Positions 25,354 through 35,231 of a DNA stretch of 64,000 bases are shown piece by piece (positions within the stretch are counted from its first letter, which is position 1; every line of letters starts with the position of its first letter). The notes beneath the pieces are model-generated. The model saw only the letters and a list, made by a program, of their open reading frames with translations. It was not told the DNA's origin and ran no database searches. Both the position numbers and the translations under genes were made by a program. Location: contig NZ_QGGB01000002.1 of assembly GCF_003150675.1 (NCBI RefSeq), positions 434,001 through 498,000 on the forward strand, written 5' to 3'. Source of the DNA: Rhodohalobacter mucosus. GTDB lineage: Bacteria > Bacteroidota > Rhodothermia > Balneolales > Balneolaceae.

Positions 25354-26733
25354 TCAGCACTGTGGCCCCGTATAGGTAGGATTCTGGCACATATTTGGGT
25401 TTACGTCAATTTCGCGACGCGGTATCGGCAGCACCAGCTTGGGATCATCATATGGCCTTGCACCGACGTTTCTCTGTGTGCGCTTGATGTCGTGGAGCAG
25501 GTTGCCTTCAAACATCAGTTCGAGTTTGCGCTCAAGAAGAATCGCATCCAGATCCAGATCTGCCGGAGCCAGAGGTGCCAGATTTACGCGATCGCGGATC
25601 AGGTTGATGTCGTCCAGCGGCTCATCGCCTACGGCTTCACCAAGACGGAAGTTACCCTCCGCACGGGTCAGATACATCTCAGCAAGCCTGATGATATTTA
25701 CATTATCATCCACGGCCCTGTTCCACTTGCCTGATCGAATGGTAACGCCATCGTCAGGATCGATGTAGAAAAGGTTAAGCCTGTCGTCTGCCGCCTCATA
25801 CTCATCCAGATGCTGCTGGTTCACCGCAATGTCTCCGCGGCTGGCTGAGCTGTAAAAGGTAAAGAGACTGTTCACGCCATCCTGTGCACTGTTCTGCATG
25901 GCAAAGATATCTTCGGATGTATTTTCCGGCTGGTTGAACACGTCCGCAAAAGTCGGCCGCAGTGAGTACAGGCCGGAACCAATCACCCGGTCGGCTTCAT
26001 CGCGTGCAGGACCGTATTCACCCCTCTGCAGATGAACCCGTGAAAGCACCGCACTTGCAACCATGGAGTTTACGTAGAAGCTTCGCTCAGGGTTTACGTC
26101 ATCCAGAAGGTTTTTCGCATCCGTCAGGTCCGCAATGATCTGATTGTAAACCTCATCAACGGTCGACCTGGATACGTTGGCCTCTTCACCGATCTCGGTC
26201 GTTGGTTCCAGGACCAGCGGCACACCGGCCTGGCCGTTCGCCTGACCCGCCTCGTAGGGGTCTGCATAGAGCCGAACCAGTTCGAAGTAAACCATTGCAC
26301 GGATCAGCTTGGCTTCACCCTCAACGCGATCACGCTCTGCGCCTTCCAGCAGATCAAGTGCGGAAAGCACGTTGTTTGTGATATTGATGGCATCGTAGGA
26401 AGCATTCCATGTTGCCGTCAGCTGTCCGTTATCATAGAGCTGATTTTTGGACCATATCTCACGAGGAGCAAAGAAAGTTCCCGTAAAGTCGAACTCACCT
26501 GCAGCTGCAAGAAAATCGGCCGTCATCATGTACCAGCCTCCGTAGAGGTCATCATCACCTATAGCGTCATAGGCTCCCACCAATACGGATTTTACGTTGG
26601 TTGCGTTTGTCAGCGCCTGTTCGGAAGCAATGGACTGGTTAGGGTCCACATCCAGCAGGCTGTCACAACCCTGAAAAAAGAGCAGGGCTGTTGCAAGTAC
26701 AAATAATATTGATTTGATGTTCTTCATAGTCAT
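25354..26733 (-). CDS. RagB/SusD-family outer-membrane lipoprotein
   Basis: This 459-residue protein has a lipoprotein signal (LFFQGCDSLLD, Cys near residue 23), then the SusD pattern: NATNVKSVLVGAYDAIGDDD, helical TPR-like segments (AKLIRAMVYFELVRLYADPY), and the C-terminal RNVGARPYDDPKLVLPIPRREIDVNPNMCQNP, the usual closing motif. It caps the SusC barrel and binds the substrate outside the cell. The partner gene is immediately upstream (26764-29841, 30-base gap). No glycoside hydrolase or peptidase is in the operon, so the substrate class is unknown. Confidence 0.95.
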   Translation of the reverse strand: MTMKNIKSILFVLATALLFFQGCDSLLDVDPNQSIASEQALTNATNVKSVLVGAYDAIGDDDLYGGWYMMTADFLAAAGEFDFTGTFFAPREIWSKNQLYDNGQLTATWNASYDAINITNNVLSALDLLEGAERDRVEGEAKLIRAMVYFELVRLYADPYEAGQANGQAGVPLVLEPTTEIGEEANVSRSTVDEVYNQIIADLTDAKNLLDDVNPERSFYVNSMVASAVLSRVHLQRGEYGPARDEADRVIGSGLYSLRPTFADVFNQPENTSEDIFAMQNSAQDGVNSLFTFYSSASRGDIAVNQQHLDEYEAADDRLNLFYIDPDDGVTIRSGKWNRAVDDNVNIIRLAEMYLTRAEGNFRLGEAVGDEPLDDINLIRDRVNLAPLAPADLDLDAILLERKLELMFEGNLLHDIKRTQRNVGARPYDDPKLVLPIPRREIDVNPNMCQNPTYTGPQC

Positions 26734-26763
26734 AGACCTTAAAAATGTTTTAAAGGATATCCG

Positions 26764-29700
26764 TTAAAATCCGATGTTGACACCGAAAGAAATGGTTCTG
26801 GCCTGCGGTGCAGAGTAGAAATCATTTCCGATGTTCAGGTTATCCGACTGATCGTACAGGTCAGTGTTAACCTCCGGATCCCATCCTTCATAATCGGTGA
26901 AGGTCAGCAGATTCAGTCCGGTTACGTAGAAACGCACCCGTCTCAGATTCATCCGATTCAGTACGCTCTGAGGCAGGGTATAACCCAGAACTACATTTTT
27001 GAGCCTCAGGTAAGAACCGTCGGAAATGTATCGTGATGACGGATTTGAACCGTTTGATCCAAAGAGCCTTGCTTCGGGCACATCCGTGATATCACCCGGA
27101 TTTTGCCATCTGTTCAGCTGATCGACGGTCTGATTATCAAAGAAATCACCGTTGGCCGACTGATAGCGTCCGCCACCGTTGTAGATATCATTCCCGTAAA
27201 CGAACTGTAACAGCACATTGAGGTCAAAGTTTCTGAAGTTGAACCGGTTGCCAAGTCCACCGATAAAGTCAGGATTCGGATCACCGATTACCACATCATT
27301 TGCATCCCCATAGGAGTTCGTGGTGCCGGCGCTGTAGTCTTTTCCGTCGGGTGAGTGCAGATAGTAGAGAGCATCACCGTTATCAGGATCCACACCTGCA
27401 TACTCTTTGCCGAACATGACGGCAATCGGCTGTCCTTCAACGGCGCGGTTCAGGAAACCTCCTTCAATAATTTGTCCATCAAGATCTGTAATCTTATTCT
27501 CGTTGAACGCAATGTTGAAGCTGGTTGTCCACTGGAATTCACCCACCAGGTTGTGCGTGTTCAGAACGAACTCAAAACCGTTATTTTCAAGCTCACCCAC
27601 GTTTCGCAGCTGGCTTGTGAAACCGGTCGTTGCCGGCACATTCACGTTCAGGAGAAGGTCGTCGGTTTTCTTAATGTAGTAATCGATCTCACCGCTTACC
27701 CGGTCGCCAAGCATCTCGTAATCCAGGCCGAAGTTATACTGGGTGGTACGCTCCCATTGAAGGTCCGGATTTGGCGTCTGGCTTGGTACCAGACCAGATG
27801 TACCGGCATATCCTGACCCGGCGTAAAGGCCAAGTGACGGGAAGTTACCGATGTTGGCGTTTCCTGTAATACCGTAGCTTGCACGCAATTTCAGGAATGT
27901 CAGAAAACCGATGTCATTCAGAAAATCCTCCCTGGTCAGAATCCAGCCGGCTGAAAAAGCCGGGAAGAAACCATAACGGGAATTTTCACCAAACCGCGAC
28001 GAACCGTCAACCCTTGCACTTGCCGAGAAGAGATATCTGTCTTTAAAGGTATAGTTACCTCTTGAGAAGTACGACAGGAAACGGAAGGTTGTCAGTGAAG
28101 ATGAACCGCCCGTAATTTCAGCGGCACTTGCCAGTTTTCGGAAACTGTCGGTAGGGAAGTTGGTTCCGGATACGAACGTCAGATACCGGTCGGAGTTCTG
28201 GTAGCTCATACCCGCAACAGCCGTCAGGTCGTGATTTTCACCAAACTGTGCATTCCATGTGAGATAGTTATTGGTTGTGTAGTTCACGATGTTAACAATT
28301 CGTGAATCACCGTAACCGCTCGTATTTTCACCCACGTTTGTATTGCTGTCTGCGAAATAGTCCTCATTCTGGAAAAGAAGGTCCAGCCCCAGATCACTTC
28401 TGAACTGGAGGTTAGGCAGAATGTTATATTCGGCATAGAGGTTACCCACATTTCGAAATACGGTCTGGTTGTTGTCAACTCCCACCACATGGCGAACGAA
28501 GTTATAGTAGAGCGTATTCTCATTGGGAACATCCGTGAAGCCAATCAGGGCGCCGCCGCTGCCGAACTCAGGAGTATACACCGGAGATATCGGTGGCTGA
28601 GCAATCGCCTGCAGGGGAGTAGAAAAGGCATTGTCGTTAGAAACCCGAATATTTTCAGTTCTTGTTACACCCAGGTTCATTCCCACATTCAGTTTTTCGG
28701 AAGCAGTATGATCCAGGTTGATACGTGCATTGAGTCTGTTAAACTCGTCGCCGCGCACAATTCCTATCTGGTCACTAATACCACCTGAAATAAAGAAGCG
28801 GGTATCTTCCGTACCGCCGCTCACCTGAACACTCAGGTCTGTATTGCTGGCATCCTGAAACGATTCATCCTGCCAGTCTATGTCGACTTCACGGTTTTGC
28901 CAGTCGGTTCCCTGTGCAAAAAAGTCGAACCAAACCGGTTCCAGATAGCCCGGACCCGACAGGTCACCAAAAGGAGATCTTTCTGCAGCTTCAGTAAAGA
29001 GTTCGATATACTCATCCGCATTCAGGAATTCCACCCTGTTTGTGGGAGAACTGACGCCACGTTCAAAAGAGACATTAACCTGCGTTCTGCCGGCCTGGCC
29101 ACGTTTTGTAGTCACCAGAACCACTCCGTTTGCGGCCCGTGAGCCGTAAATTGCGGCAGCAGCTGCATCTTTAAGAATCTCAATGGAGGCAATATCATCC
29201 ACGTTCAGGTCACTGAGCGGGTTGGTATCGGCTGTTGTGGACTGGCTTTCCGAGGTTACCGGAATACCATCAATAACATACAGCGGCTGGCTGCTTGCCG
29301 ACACGGATGATGTACCCCTGACACGTATATTGATTGCCTGTCCCAGCTTACCGTTGCCTTTCTGAATAAACACACCGGGCGCCTGTCCCTGAATGGCAGA
29401 CTCAAAGCTGTTTACCGGAACTTCCTCAATCTCTCGTGCAGAGATGCTGCTGATGTTACCGGTCATTTGCTCCCTGACGATGGAACCATACCCTGTAACT
29501 ACCACTTCCGACAGACTTTGCTGATCCATAGAAAGTGTCAGGTTCAGATTCAGGTCCCCGTCAACGTTTAATGTTCTGTTCAGCTGAACATATCCTACGT
29601 AGCTGACTCTTAGCGTATATGTTCCTGAGGGAACATCTTCAAACTCAAAATACCCGTCAACATCCGTAGCGGTTCCGAAATTGGTATCGACCAGCAGTAC

Positions 29701-29841
29701 TGTCGCTCCGGGAAGCGGAGTATTCGTACTTTGGTCATACACGGTACCTTCAACGGTGTACTGGGCCTGGGCAACCTGACTGAACGCAAGAACAACAGCC
29801 AGAGCACCCAATGCAGAAAGTAACTTTTTTAACATAATCAC
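26764..29841 (-). CDS. SusC/RagA-family TonB-linked outer-membrane transporter
   Basis: This 1,025-residue full-length receptor has a signal peptide (MIMLKKLLSALGALAVVLAF...AQA), a carboxypeptidase-like domain (GTVYDQSTNTPLPGATVLLV), a TonB-dependent plug with SLSEVVVTGYG, then INIRVRGTSSVSASSQPLYV and IEILKDAAAAAIYGSRAANG, and a 22-strand barrel ending in SFGVNIGF with the terminal Phe. It forms the import channel with the SusD partner 30 bases downstream. The 292-base region upstream carries AAAGCGCTTT palindromes and another dyad that may be operators. The first-gene paralogue at 1-2012 differs clearly in sequence. Confidence 0.96.
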   Translation of the reverse strand: MIMLKKLLSALGALAVVLAFSQVAQAQYTVEGTVYDQSTNTPLPGATVLLVDTNFGTATDVDGYFEFEDVPSGTYTLRVSYVGYVQLNRTLNVDGDLNLNLTLSMDQQSLSEVVVTGYGSIVREQMTGNISSISAREIEEVPVNSFESAIQGQAPGVFIQKGNGKLGQAINIRVRGTSSVSASSQPLYVIDGIPVTSESQSTTADTNPLSDLNVDDIASIEILKDAAAAAIYGSRAANGVVLVTTKRGQAGRTQVNVSFERGVSSPTNRVEFLNADEYIELFTEAAERSPFGDLSGPGYLEPVWFDFFAQGTDWQNREVDIDWQDESFQDASNTDLSVQVSGGTEDTRFFISGGISDQIGIVRGDEFNRLNARINLDHTASEKLNVGMNLGVTRTENIRVSNDNAFSTPLQAIAQPPISPVYTPEFGSGGALIGFTDVPNENTLYYNFVRHVVGVDNNQTVFRNVGNLYAEYNILPNLQFRSDLGLDLLFQNEDYFADSNTNVGENTSGYGDSRIVNIVNYTTNNYLTWNAQFGENHDLTAVAGMSYQNSDRYLTFVSGTNFPTDSFRKLASAAEITGGSSSLTTFRFLSYFSRGNYTFKDRYLFSASARVDGSSRFGENSRYGFFPAFSAGWILTREDFLNDIGFLTFLKLRASYGITGNANIGNFPSLGLYAGSGYAGTSGLVPSQTPNPDLQWERTTQYNFGLDYEMLGDRVSGEIDYYIKKTDDLLLNVNVPATTGFTSQLRNVGELENNGFEFVLNTHNLVGEFQWTTSFNIAFNENKITDLDGQIIEGGFLNRAVEGQPIAVMFGKEYAGVDPDNGDALYYLHSPDGKDYSAGTTNSYGDANDVVIGDPNPDFIGGLGNRFNFRNFDLNVLLQFVYGNDIYNGGGRYQSANGDFFDNQTVDQLNRWQNPGDITDVPEARLFGSNGSNPSSRYISDGSYLRLKNVVLGYTLPQSVLNRMNLRRVRFYVTGLNLLTFTDYEGWDPEVNTDLYDQSDNLNIGNDFYSAPQARTISFGVNIGF

Positions 29842-29877
29842 CTCTTATTGGTTAATGAAATGGACATAGAAAAGACA

Positions 29878-29902
29878 TCATAATGTTACGATATTGTTAT
29901 GA
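29878..29902. promoter_or_regulatory. Dyad upstream of the SusC gene
   Basis: TCATAA and TTATGA are perfect inverted 6-mers with a 13-base spacer, 37 bases from the SusC start codon. Position fits an operator or a leader hairpin; identity unknown. Confidence 0.35.
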
Positions 29903-29986
29903 AGTCTATTGAATACTACGCCGACAATCACTCAAAGTCAATTATTGAGATAAGCTGAACCGGGTTTTAATTGCGAGGGGATTCCT

Positions 29987-30000
29987 AAAAAGCGCTTTTT
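29987..30000. promoter_or_regulatory. Palindromic operator-like site AAAAAGCGCTTTTT
   Basis: This perfect 14-bp palindrome lies 146 bases upstream of the SusC start. The core AAAGCGCTTT resembles operators of LacI/GalR-family regulators. A second copy of the 10-bp core is at 30066-30075. No LacI-type regulator gene is in the window. Confidence 0.5.
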
Positions 30001-30064
30001 AATAATCATAAATTACAATTACTTACAACGAGGAAAGGTTTTACATTTCAGTCTTCACGGATCT

Positions 30065-30076
30065 AAAAGCGCTTTC
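30065..30076. promoter_or_regulatory. Second palindromic site, AAAGCGCTTT core
   Basis: AAAAGCGCTTTC has the same 10-bp palindromic core as 29987-30000, 79 bases away, about 7.5 helical turns. It lies just past the argH stop codon. Confidence 0.45.
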
Positions 30077-30133
30077 CTTGATCAGGAATTATCTCATTCC
30101 CGGGATGAGTACGAGTTTCGGCCCTCGTATTGA

Positions 30134-31438
30134 TCACATTCTGAGAAGCCTTTTTCTTAGCAGCGCAAGTCCCGGATTGCCCGGAGCTCCCAGGTGGCTG
30201 TACTGTTCTAAGCGAATATCCCGGGGTACTGCATCCTCATGTTTGAGCTCAGCGGCAACCCTGCGGTAGGCTTCCCTGAAAGACAGTCCCTCGTCGCGCA
30301 CCATGGCATTGGCTTTCTCAGCTGCAAATATTTCGTATGAGCAGGCCTTTCTACATGCTTCCCTGTCGGGCCTTACAGAACGAATCAACAGTTTTGCAGC
30401 TTCAAGCAACTCTGAGGTTTTATCTATTGCTTTCAGCACCGGTTCTTTTGTGAGTTGCAAATCGCGGTGATAACCGCTGATAAGATTGGCGGAAACCGTT
30501 TGCAGCGTTGATGCGCAGCCAACCACAACAGAATGCCCGCCCCTGATCAGCTCTGCAACGTCCGGATTTTTCTTCTGAGGCATGATTGACGAGCCGGTGC
30601 AAACACTAACGTCCAGATCAAAAAAGCCGTAGGCCTCGCTCGAATACTGGATTATATCGGATGCGAGCCTGTTAAGCACGGATGTGATTCCTGCCAGAAA
30701 CTGAACAAGCTGAAGCTCCACCCACCCCCTCGAAAGCTGTGCCGTGGTGGCGCAAATCAGCGGCCCTTCAAAACCCAGAAGTTCCGATTCGTAAACCCGG
30801 TCAATATCAAATGTTGTTCCAAATCCCGCTGCGGTGCCCAGGGGAGACCTGTTAATCAGTTTCTGTATGCCGGCTGCCGATTCGGCCTGCATTATAAGCA
30901 TTTCAGCAAAACCTCCGGCCCAAAGCCCGATTGTGCTTAACATTGCCTTTCGGGTGTGGGTATATCCGGGCAAAAGAACCTCCCTGTTTTCTTCAGCAAG
31001 GCCAAGCAATTCATCTGCACAGCCTTTAACCATTTCCAGTATGTCTCCCAACGTCTCTTTTTCATAGAGCCTCATGGCGGTGAGCACCTGGTCGTTTCTG
31101 GATCGCCCTGCATGGATCTTACGCCCCAGCTCCCCCAGCTGTTCGGACAGATGATTTTCGATGGCGGTATGCATATCCTCATCCTCAATCCGGATGACAA
31201 ATTCACCCTTTTCCCAGATGTTAAGTATCCTGTTTAGTGCTTTTTCCAGTCGCTTATTTTCATCTGCGGTGATGACTTTTGCTTTCAGCAGTGCTTTTGC
31301 GTGGGCAACAGATCCCTTAACATCGCAGGGAACCAGTCTTTGATCCAATTCATAATCATTGCCAACAGTAAAAGCCTCCACTTTTTTTGCTGCATCCGAA
31401 TCAGTGTCCGTGGTTTTTTTTTGCCAAAGCTTTGACAT
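30134..31438 (-). CDS. argH: Argininosuccinate lyase
   Basis: This 434-residue protein catalyses the last step of arginine synthesis, argininosuccinate to arginine + fumarate. It carries the superfamily signature GSSIMPQKKNPDVAEL with the catalytic serine (near residue 280), GRSRNDQVLTAMRLY, and GYTHTRKAMLSTIGLWAGGF (usually GYTHLQ.AQP...). The TH in this motif matches the general-acid region. The C-terminus is the normal short helical domain. It is the most distal gene of the argF-argG-(S9 peptidase)-argH series, all on the minus strand, with a 178-base gap before it that contains short word repeats at 31456-31493. Confidence 0.94.
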   Translation of the reverse strand: MSKLWQKKTTDTDSDAAKKVEAFTVGNDYELDQRLVPCDVKGSVAHAKALLKAKVITADENKRLEKALNRILNIWEKGEFVIRIEDEDMHTAIENHLSEQLGELGRKIHAGRSRNDQVLTAMRLYEKETLGDILEMVKGCADELLGLAEENREVLLPGYTHTRKAMLSTIGLWAGGFAEMLIMQAESAAGIQKLINRSPLGTAAGFGTTFDIDRVYESELLGFEGPLICATTAQLSRGWVELQLVQFLAGITSVLNRLASDIIQYSSEAYGFFDLDVSVCTGSSIMPQKKNPDVAELIRGGHSVVVGCASTLQTVSANLISGYHRDLQLTKEPVLKAIDKTSELLEAAKLLIRSVRPDREACRKACSYEIFAAEKANAMVRDEGLSFREAYRRVAAELKHEDAVPRDIRLEQYSHLGAPGNPGLALLRKRLLRM

Positions 31439-31455
31439 GGATTGTCCGGTTATAT

Positions 31456-31493
31456 GGTTTTAGGTTCAAGGTTAGAGGTTAAAAGTTCAAGAC
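31456..31493. repeat. Short GGTTCAAGGTTAGAGGTT-type word repeat
   Basis: The sequence around TAGGTTCAAGGTTAGAGGTT repeats a 7-8 base word several times in the argH-peptidase gap. It resembles the word repeats at 5317-5345 and around the four-helix gene in style but not in sequence. Confidence 0.4.
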
Positions 31494-31616
31494 AATCAAA
31501 GAAACAGGTCTCTGGCCTGCATGCCGTTCCGGTTCCCGGTAGTGATGAACATCCTCCTCTTATCATATTGTGCAGCCCACAGAACTTATCACCGAAAATT
31601 CAAAATCATACAGAAA

Positions 31617-33644
31617 CTAATTCGCCATCGACGGATCCAATCCATCCTGACCCTTCACGTATTTGCCAAACCACTGCAGATATCGTTCATACCGGTCTTT
31701 CTGAAACGCCGGCCGCCTTATGCCGTGATGCTCACCGGGATAAACTACAAGAAGCGTTTCCCTGCCCAGCCGTTTCATGGCCTGATACATCTGTTCCGAA
31801 CCCAGAATCGGTACATTCCAGTCTTCGGCTCCTCCAATCCATAGCGTAGGCGTTGTGATATTTGCGACATCATTGAATGGTGAAATGCGTTCCCACTTTT
31901 CGGGTGTTTCCCATGGAAGCCCAAGCTCCATCTCCCAGTGAAGCTGATAGTGATCATGGCCGTAATTGGACCGGTACAGCGTTTCGCTGGCACCGGAAAT
32001 GGCTCCCTCAAAACGATCTGTTTTGGTTATCACATAGTTGGTAAGGATACCTCCGTACGACCATCCCCCAACGCCCAGACGTTCAGGATCCGCAATTCCG
32101 CGTTCAACAGCATAATCAACGGCTGCCATCACGTCTTCATAATCCTTGTTTCCCCAATCCGCAAAAAGCACTTCAGAGAATGCCTGTCCATATCCGGATG
32201 ATCCGCGCGGATTTACCATCAGTACCGCATAGCCGTTGGATGCAAAGAGATGGGGTTCAAATCTGAAACTATGCTCGAACTGTGCTACGGGACCGCCATG
32301 AATCCAAAGCAGTGTCGGCACACGGCTGCCCTCGCGGTATTCAACCGGTTTGACCAGGAATCCATGAATTTCCGTGCCGTCTGCGCTATTGAACGTGATC
32401 TCTTCCACGTCGGGCATTTTAAGTCCGGAAAAAAGCTCTTCGTTGGCTGACGTAAGCCGGTTCAGTTCTCCGTTTTCGTATGTATAAATATCTTCCGGGC
32501 TGCTGAAGTGCGCAATCGTGAGGGCAGTTACAGGTCCTTGCTGGTCAAAAGCTCCCACACTCAGGTCCCCCTGCACCTCGCGGCGAAGATCACTTCCGTT
32601 TACGCTAACCGAAGCGAGCTGGCTCTCCCCTGCGTCCTCAAGAACAAACCGGATTCTTGAGCCATCTTCCATAAACTCCGGGCTGCTGATATTTCTGTCG
32701 ATATATTCAGTAAGTACACGCTCCCCGCCTGATCCGTCAGCAGATGCAATCGCAAGATGGTTGGTGGCATACCAGATCTTGTCGGGTTCGATACTGCTTA
32801 CATACGCAATCCGGTCTCCTGAGGGGCTCCAGGACGGTGAGTGATCACTGCCCGGATTTTTTGAAACCTGAACCAGCCCGCCATCTTTTTCACCCGTTCC
32901 GGCATCAACCACCCAGATATCCGTATTGAAATTTCCATCCGGATTTTCGGTTCTGTTGCTTGAAAATAAAATCCGTGTACCGTCGGGACTCCATTTTGGA
33001 GATGAGTGGTCATAATCGCCGTAGGTAAGCTGAACCGCCGAAGTATCGCCGGGAGTAAACGCATATATATGAGTTCTGCGACGGTCGAGATATCCGGTGT
33101 AATCTCTCTTGAATTGCCGGCGGTCAATTACATATGGTTCCGGGTCGCCCGACTCGTTTTCATCCTTATCCTTTATTAAGAGAAGCAGCCGGCTTCCGTC
33201 AGGGCTCCATTGGTACCCTGACACTCCCTGTTCAATATCCGTCAGCTGCTGTGCCTCTCCTCCGCGCCGGTCCAGCACCCAGACCTGGGTTTTTTCTTCC
33301 TCACCCCGCGAAGCGGTAAATGAAAGATATGATCCGCCGGGACTCCATTGGGGATCGCCGGCCGAATACCCTTTTGCTGTCATTGGCAGCGGCTCTCCGC
33401 CATCTACCGATACCATCCAGATTCTCGTTTCCGTTTCATCCTTCTCAAAGTCGGTGGTTCTCATTGTATAGGCAATCCACTCTCCATCCGGACTAATTAC
33501 AGGATTTCCAACATCTTTCAATTGAAAATAGTTATCGATCGAAAGAAGTTTTTGCGAGCCACTTTGAGCAGATACCTGCGGTAAAAAGAGAAAAAAGCTA
33601 ACGAAAAACAGGACTGCTGCACGGGCTTTCAGCGGCATATTCAT
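31617..33644 (-). CDS. Exported S9 family serine peptidase (dipeptidyl/acylaminoacyl peptidase type)
   Basis: This 675-residue protein has a signal peptide (MNMPLKARAAVLFFVSFFLFLP...SAQS), a beta-propeller of WD40-like/TolB-like repeats (IWMVSVDGGEPLPM, SPDGTRILFSSNR) from about 35 to 400, and a C-terminal alpha/beta hydrolase. The catalytic triad is visible as GGWSYGG (Ser), GAEDWNVP (Asp) and PGEHHGI (His). It degrades short peptides in the periplasm. It lies between argG and argH on the same strand. The peptides could feed amino acids into the cell, but a functional link with arginine is not shown. Confidence 0.94.
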   Translation of the reverse strand: MNMPLKARAAVLFFVSFFLFLPQVSAQSGSQKLLSIDNYFQLKDVGNPVISPDGEWIAYTMRTTDFEKDETETRIWMVSVDGGEPLPMTAKGYSAGDPQWSPGGSYLSFTASRGEEEKTQVWVLDRRGGEAQQLTDIEQGVSGYQWSPDGSRLLLLIKDKDENESGDPEPYVIDRRQFKRDYTGYLDRRRTHIYAFTPGDTSAVQLTYGDYDHSSPKWSPDGTRILFSSNRTENPDGNFNTDIWVVDAGTGEKDGGLVQVSKNPGSDHSPSWSPSGDRIAYVSSIEPDKIWYATNHLAIASADGSGGERVLTEYIDRNISSPEFMEDGSRIRFVLEDAGESQLASVSVNGSDLRREVQGDLSVGAFDQQGPVTALTIAHFSSPEDIYTYENGELNRLTSANEELFSGLKMPDVEEITFNSADGTEIHGFLVKPVEYREGSRVPTLLWIHGGPVAQFEHSFRFEPHLFASNGYAVLMVNPRGSSGYGQAFSEVLFADWGNKDYEDVMAAVDYAVERGIADPERLGVGGWSYGGILTNYVITKTDRFEGAISGASETLYRSNYGHDHYQLHWEMELGLPWETPEKWERISPFNDVANITTPTLWIGGAEDWNVPILGSEQMYQAMKRLGRETLLVVYPGEHHGIRRPAFQKDRYERYLQWFGKYVKGQDGLDPSMAN

Positions 33645-33813
33645 GGTGCTTGAGTTTTAGGTTACAGGGCAAAATCAAACATTACGCAATGGAATCGAGA
33701 AGCCAAAGAAATATTGTAAAATGCGCTGCAATGATACGGTAATTCATACACTGCATGGCATACTTTCAAGATCTACCCTGGTTGCTCAAAGGTGATTTTT
33801 ACCTGCCCTGTGT

Positions 33814-35100
33814 CTAAACTTCTGCTGTTTTCATAGAATCCTGCTTCTGAACATCCTTCTTCAGCTGATAGGCTGTTTTCTGGGGTAGATTCCAAAGTTC
33901 AATAAATCCTGCAGACGCATTCTGATTGAACGCTGCTGATTTATTAAAGGTAGCAAGGTTCTCATCAAACAGAGAGTAGGGTGATGTAAGAGCCACCACA
34001 CCACAGTTGCCTTTATAGAGTTTCAGCGTCACTTCACCTGTCACCTTTTTATTCTGTTCGTTGATGAATGCGCGTATGTTGTCCATCACCGGCTCAAAGT
34101 ATTTTGCGCCATATGTAAGGTAAGCCCATTTCTGGTCCATGAATCCTTTCAGCTCGTTCTCTTCGCGGGTTGAAACCAGCTGCTCCAGGTTTTTATGGGC
34201 CTGAATCAGTATTGTGGCGGCAGGGTTTTCGTAGACGCCCCGCACCTTCAGTCCAACCACACGGTCTTCGATGAGGTGAAAAACGCCAACGGCATGTTTC
34301 CCTCCGATTTCATTCAGCAGCAGAATCAGGTCTTTTCTGCTGTATTCAGCGCCGTTGAGGGAGACCGGTACGCCCTGATCGAATCCGATTTTTACCAGTT
34401 CGGACTCATCGGGTGCCTGTTCGGGAGTATTGGCCCATTTCAGAATATTCTCAAGGGGCGGAATTAGCTCCGGATTTTCAATTTCTCCACCTTCACCGGT
34501 ATTGGCCCACATGTTCTCATCGTATGAGTAGGGGCTTTTCTGGGTTTGGGAAACGGGGATTCCGTTCTTAATTGCGTATTCGATTTGCTCGTCCCGTCCC
34601 ATGCTCCACTCTCTGACAGGAGCAATGATCTTCAGATTCGGATTGAGCGTGGTAATATAGCCCTCAAACCGCACCTGGTCATTACCTTTTCCGGTGCAGC
34701 CATGGGCTATCACCTCACAATCATATTCCCCTGCAAACCGGACGGCCAGCTGCGAGATCATCACCCGTCCCAATGGACAGCCCAGTGCATATCCGCCCTG
34801 GTAGTCTGCATTTGCTTTGACGGCTTCGGTGCAGAGTTCTGCAAACTCCTGCTTTGCGTCATATACAATGGCATCCTTAGCGCCGAGATTGATCGCTTTC
34901 TGTTTGATGGCTTCAAGATCATCAGCTGTCTGGCCGATGTTGACGGTCAGTGCAATCACATCGCATTCGTACTCTTCCCGGATCCATTTCAGCATCATGC
35001 TTGTGTCCAGTCCGCCCGAGTAGAGCAGCAGACAGGTGCTGAATGTTCCTTTTTCCGCTTCGTGTGAGGCTACTTTTTTGTATGTGGTTAGATTTTTCAT
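33814..35100 (-). CDS. argG: Argininosuccinate synthase
   Basis: I start the gene at MKNLTTYKKV (35100), 428 residues. The frame is open 26 codons further back, but that part lies in palindrome-rich intergenic sequence and is not family-like. The enzyme joins citrulline and aspartate with ATP. It has the pyrophosphatase P-loop LLLYSGGLDTSMM (near 27-36), TVNIGQ, the citrulline/aspartate-binding GCTGKGNDQVRFE and QKSPYSYDENMWANT, the latter being the usual SIDENLWGRS-like region. The N-terminus is about 20 residues longer than in many homologues. Transcribed after argF, with a 262-base repeat-rich gap between. Confidence 0.94.
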   Translation of the reverse strand: MKNLTTYKKVASHEAEKGTFSTCLLLYSGGLDTSMMLKWIREEYECDVIALTVNIGQTADDLEAIKQKAINLGAKDAIVYDAKQEFAELCTEAVKANADYQGGYALGCPLGRVMISQLAVRFAGEYDCEVIAHGCTGKGNDQVRFEGYITTLNPNLKIIAPVREWSMGRDEQIEYAIKNGIPVSQTQKSPYSYDENMWANTGEGGEIENPELIPPLENILKWANTPEQAPDESELVKIGFDQGVPVSLNGAEYSRKDLILLLNEIGGKHAVGVFHLIEDRVVGLKVRGVYENPAATILIQAHKNLEQLVSTREENELKGFMDQKWAYLTYGAKYFEPVMDNIRAFINEQNKKVTGEVTLKLYKGNCGVVALTSPYSLFDENLATFNKSAAFNQNASAGFIELWNLPQKTAYQLKKDVQKQDSMKTAEV

Positions 35101-35116
35101 GGTTTTGGACTCACCC

Positions 35117-35158
35117 CCTGCCTGCAGGCAGGTCTGTTCCCCTTCCGCCAGCTGGCGG
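35117..35158. repeat. Two perfect palindromes in the argF-argG gap
   Basis: CCTGCCTGCAGGCAGG (35117-35132) and CCGCCAGCTGGCGG (35145-35158) stand 12 bases apart, just upstream of argG on its strand. They could fold into hairpins in the argF-argG message. Confidence 0.7.
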
Positions 35159-35231
35159 ATAGAGAGGGAGGACTTCATTGCAAAGCCGGAGGTTGGTTTA
35201 TGGTTTTGGATTATTTTGGAATTTGGTTGTA

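Noticed and set aside
35101-35178. N-terminal extension of argG to 35178
   Set aside because: It would run through palindromes of the intergenic repeat region, and the extra residues are not argininosuccinate synthase-like.
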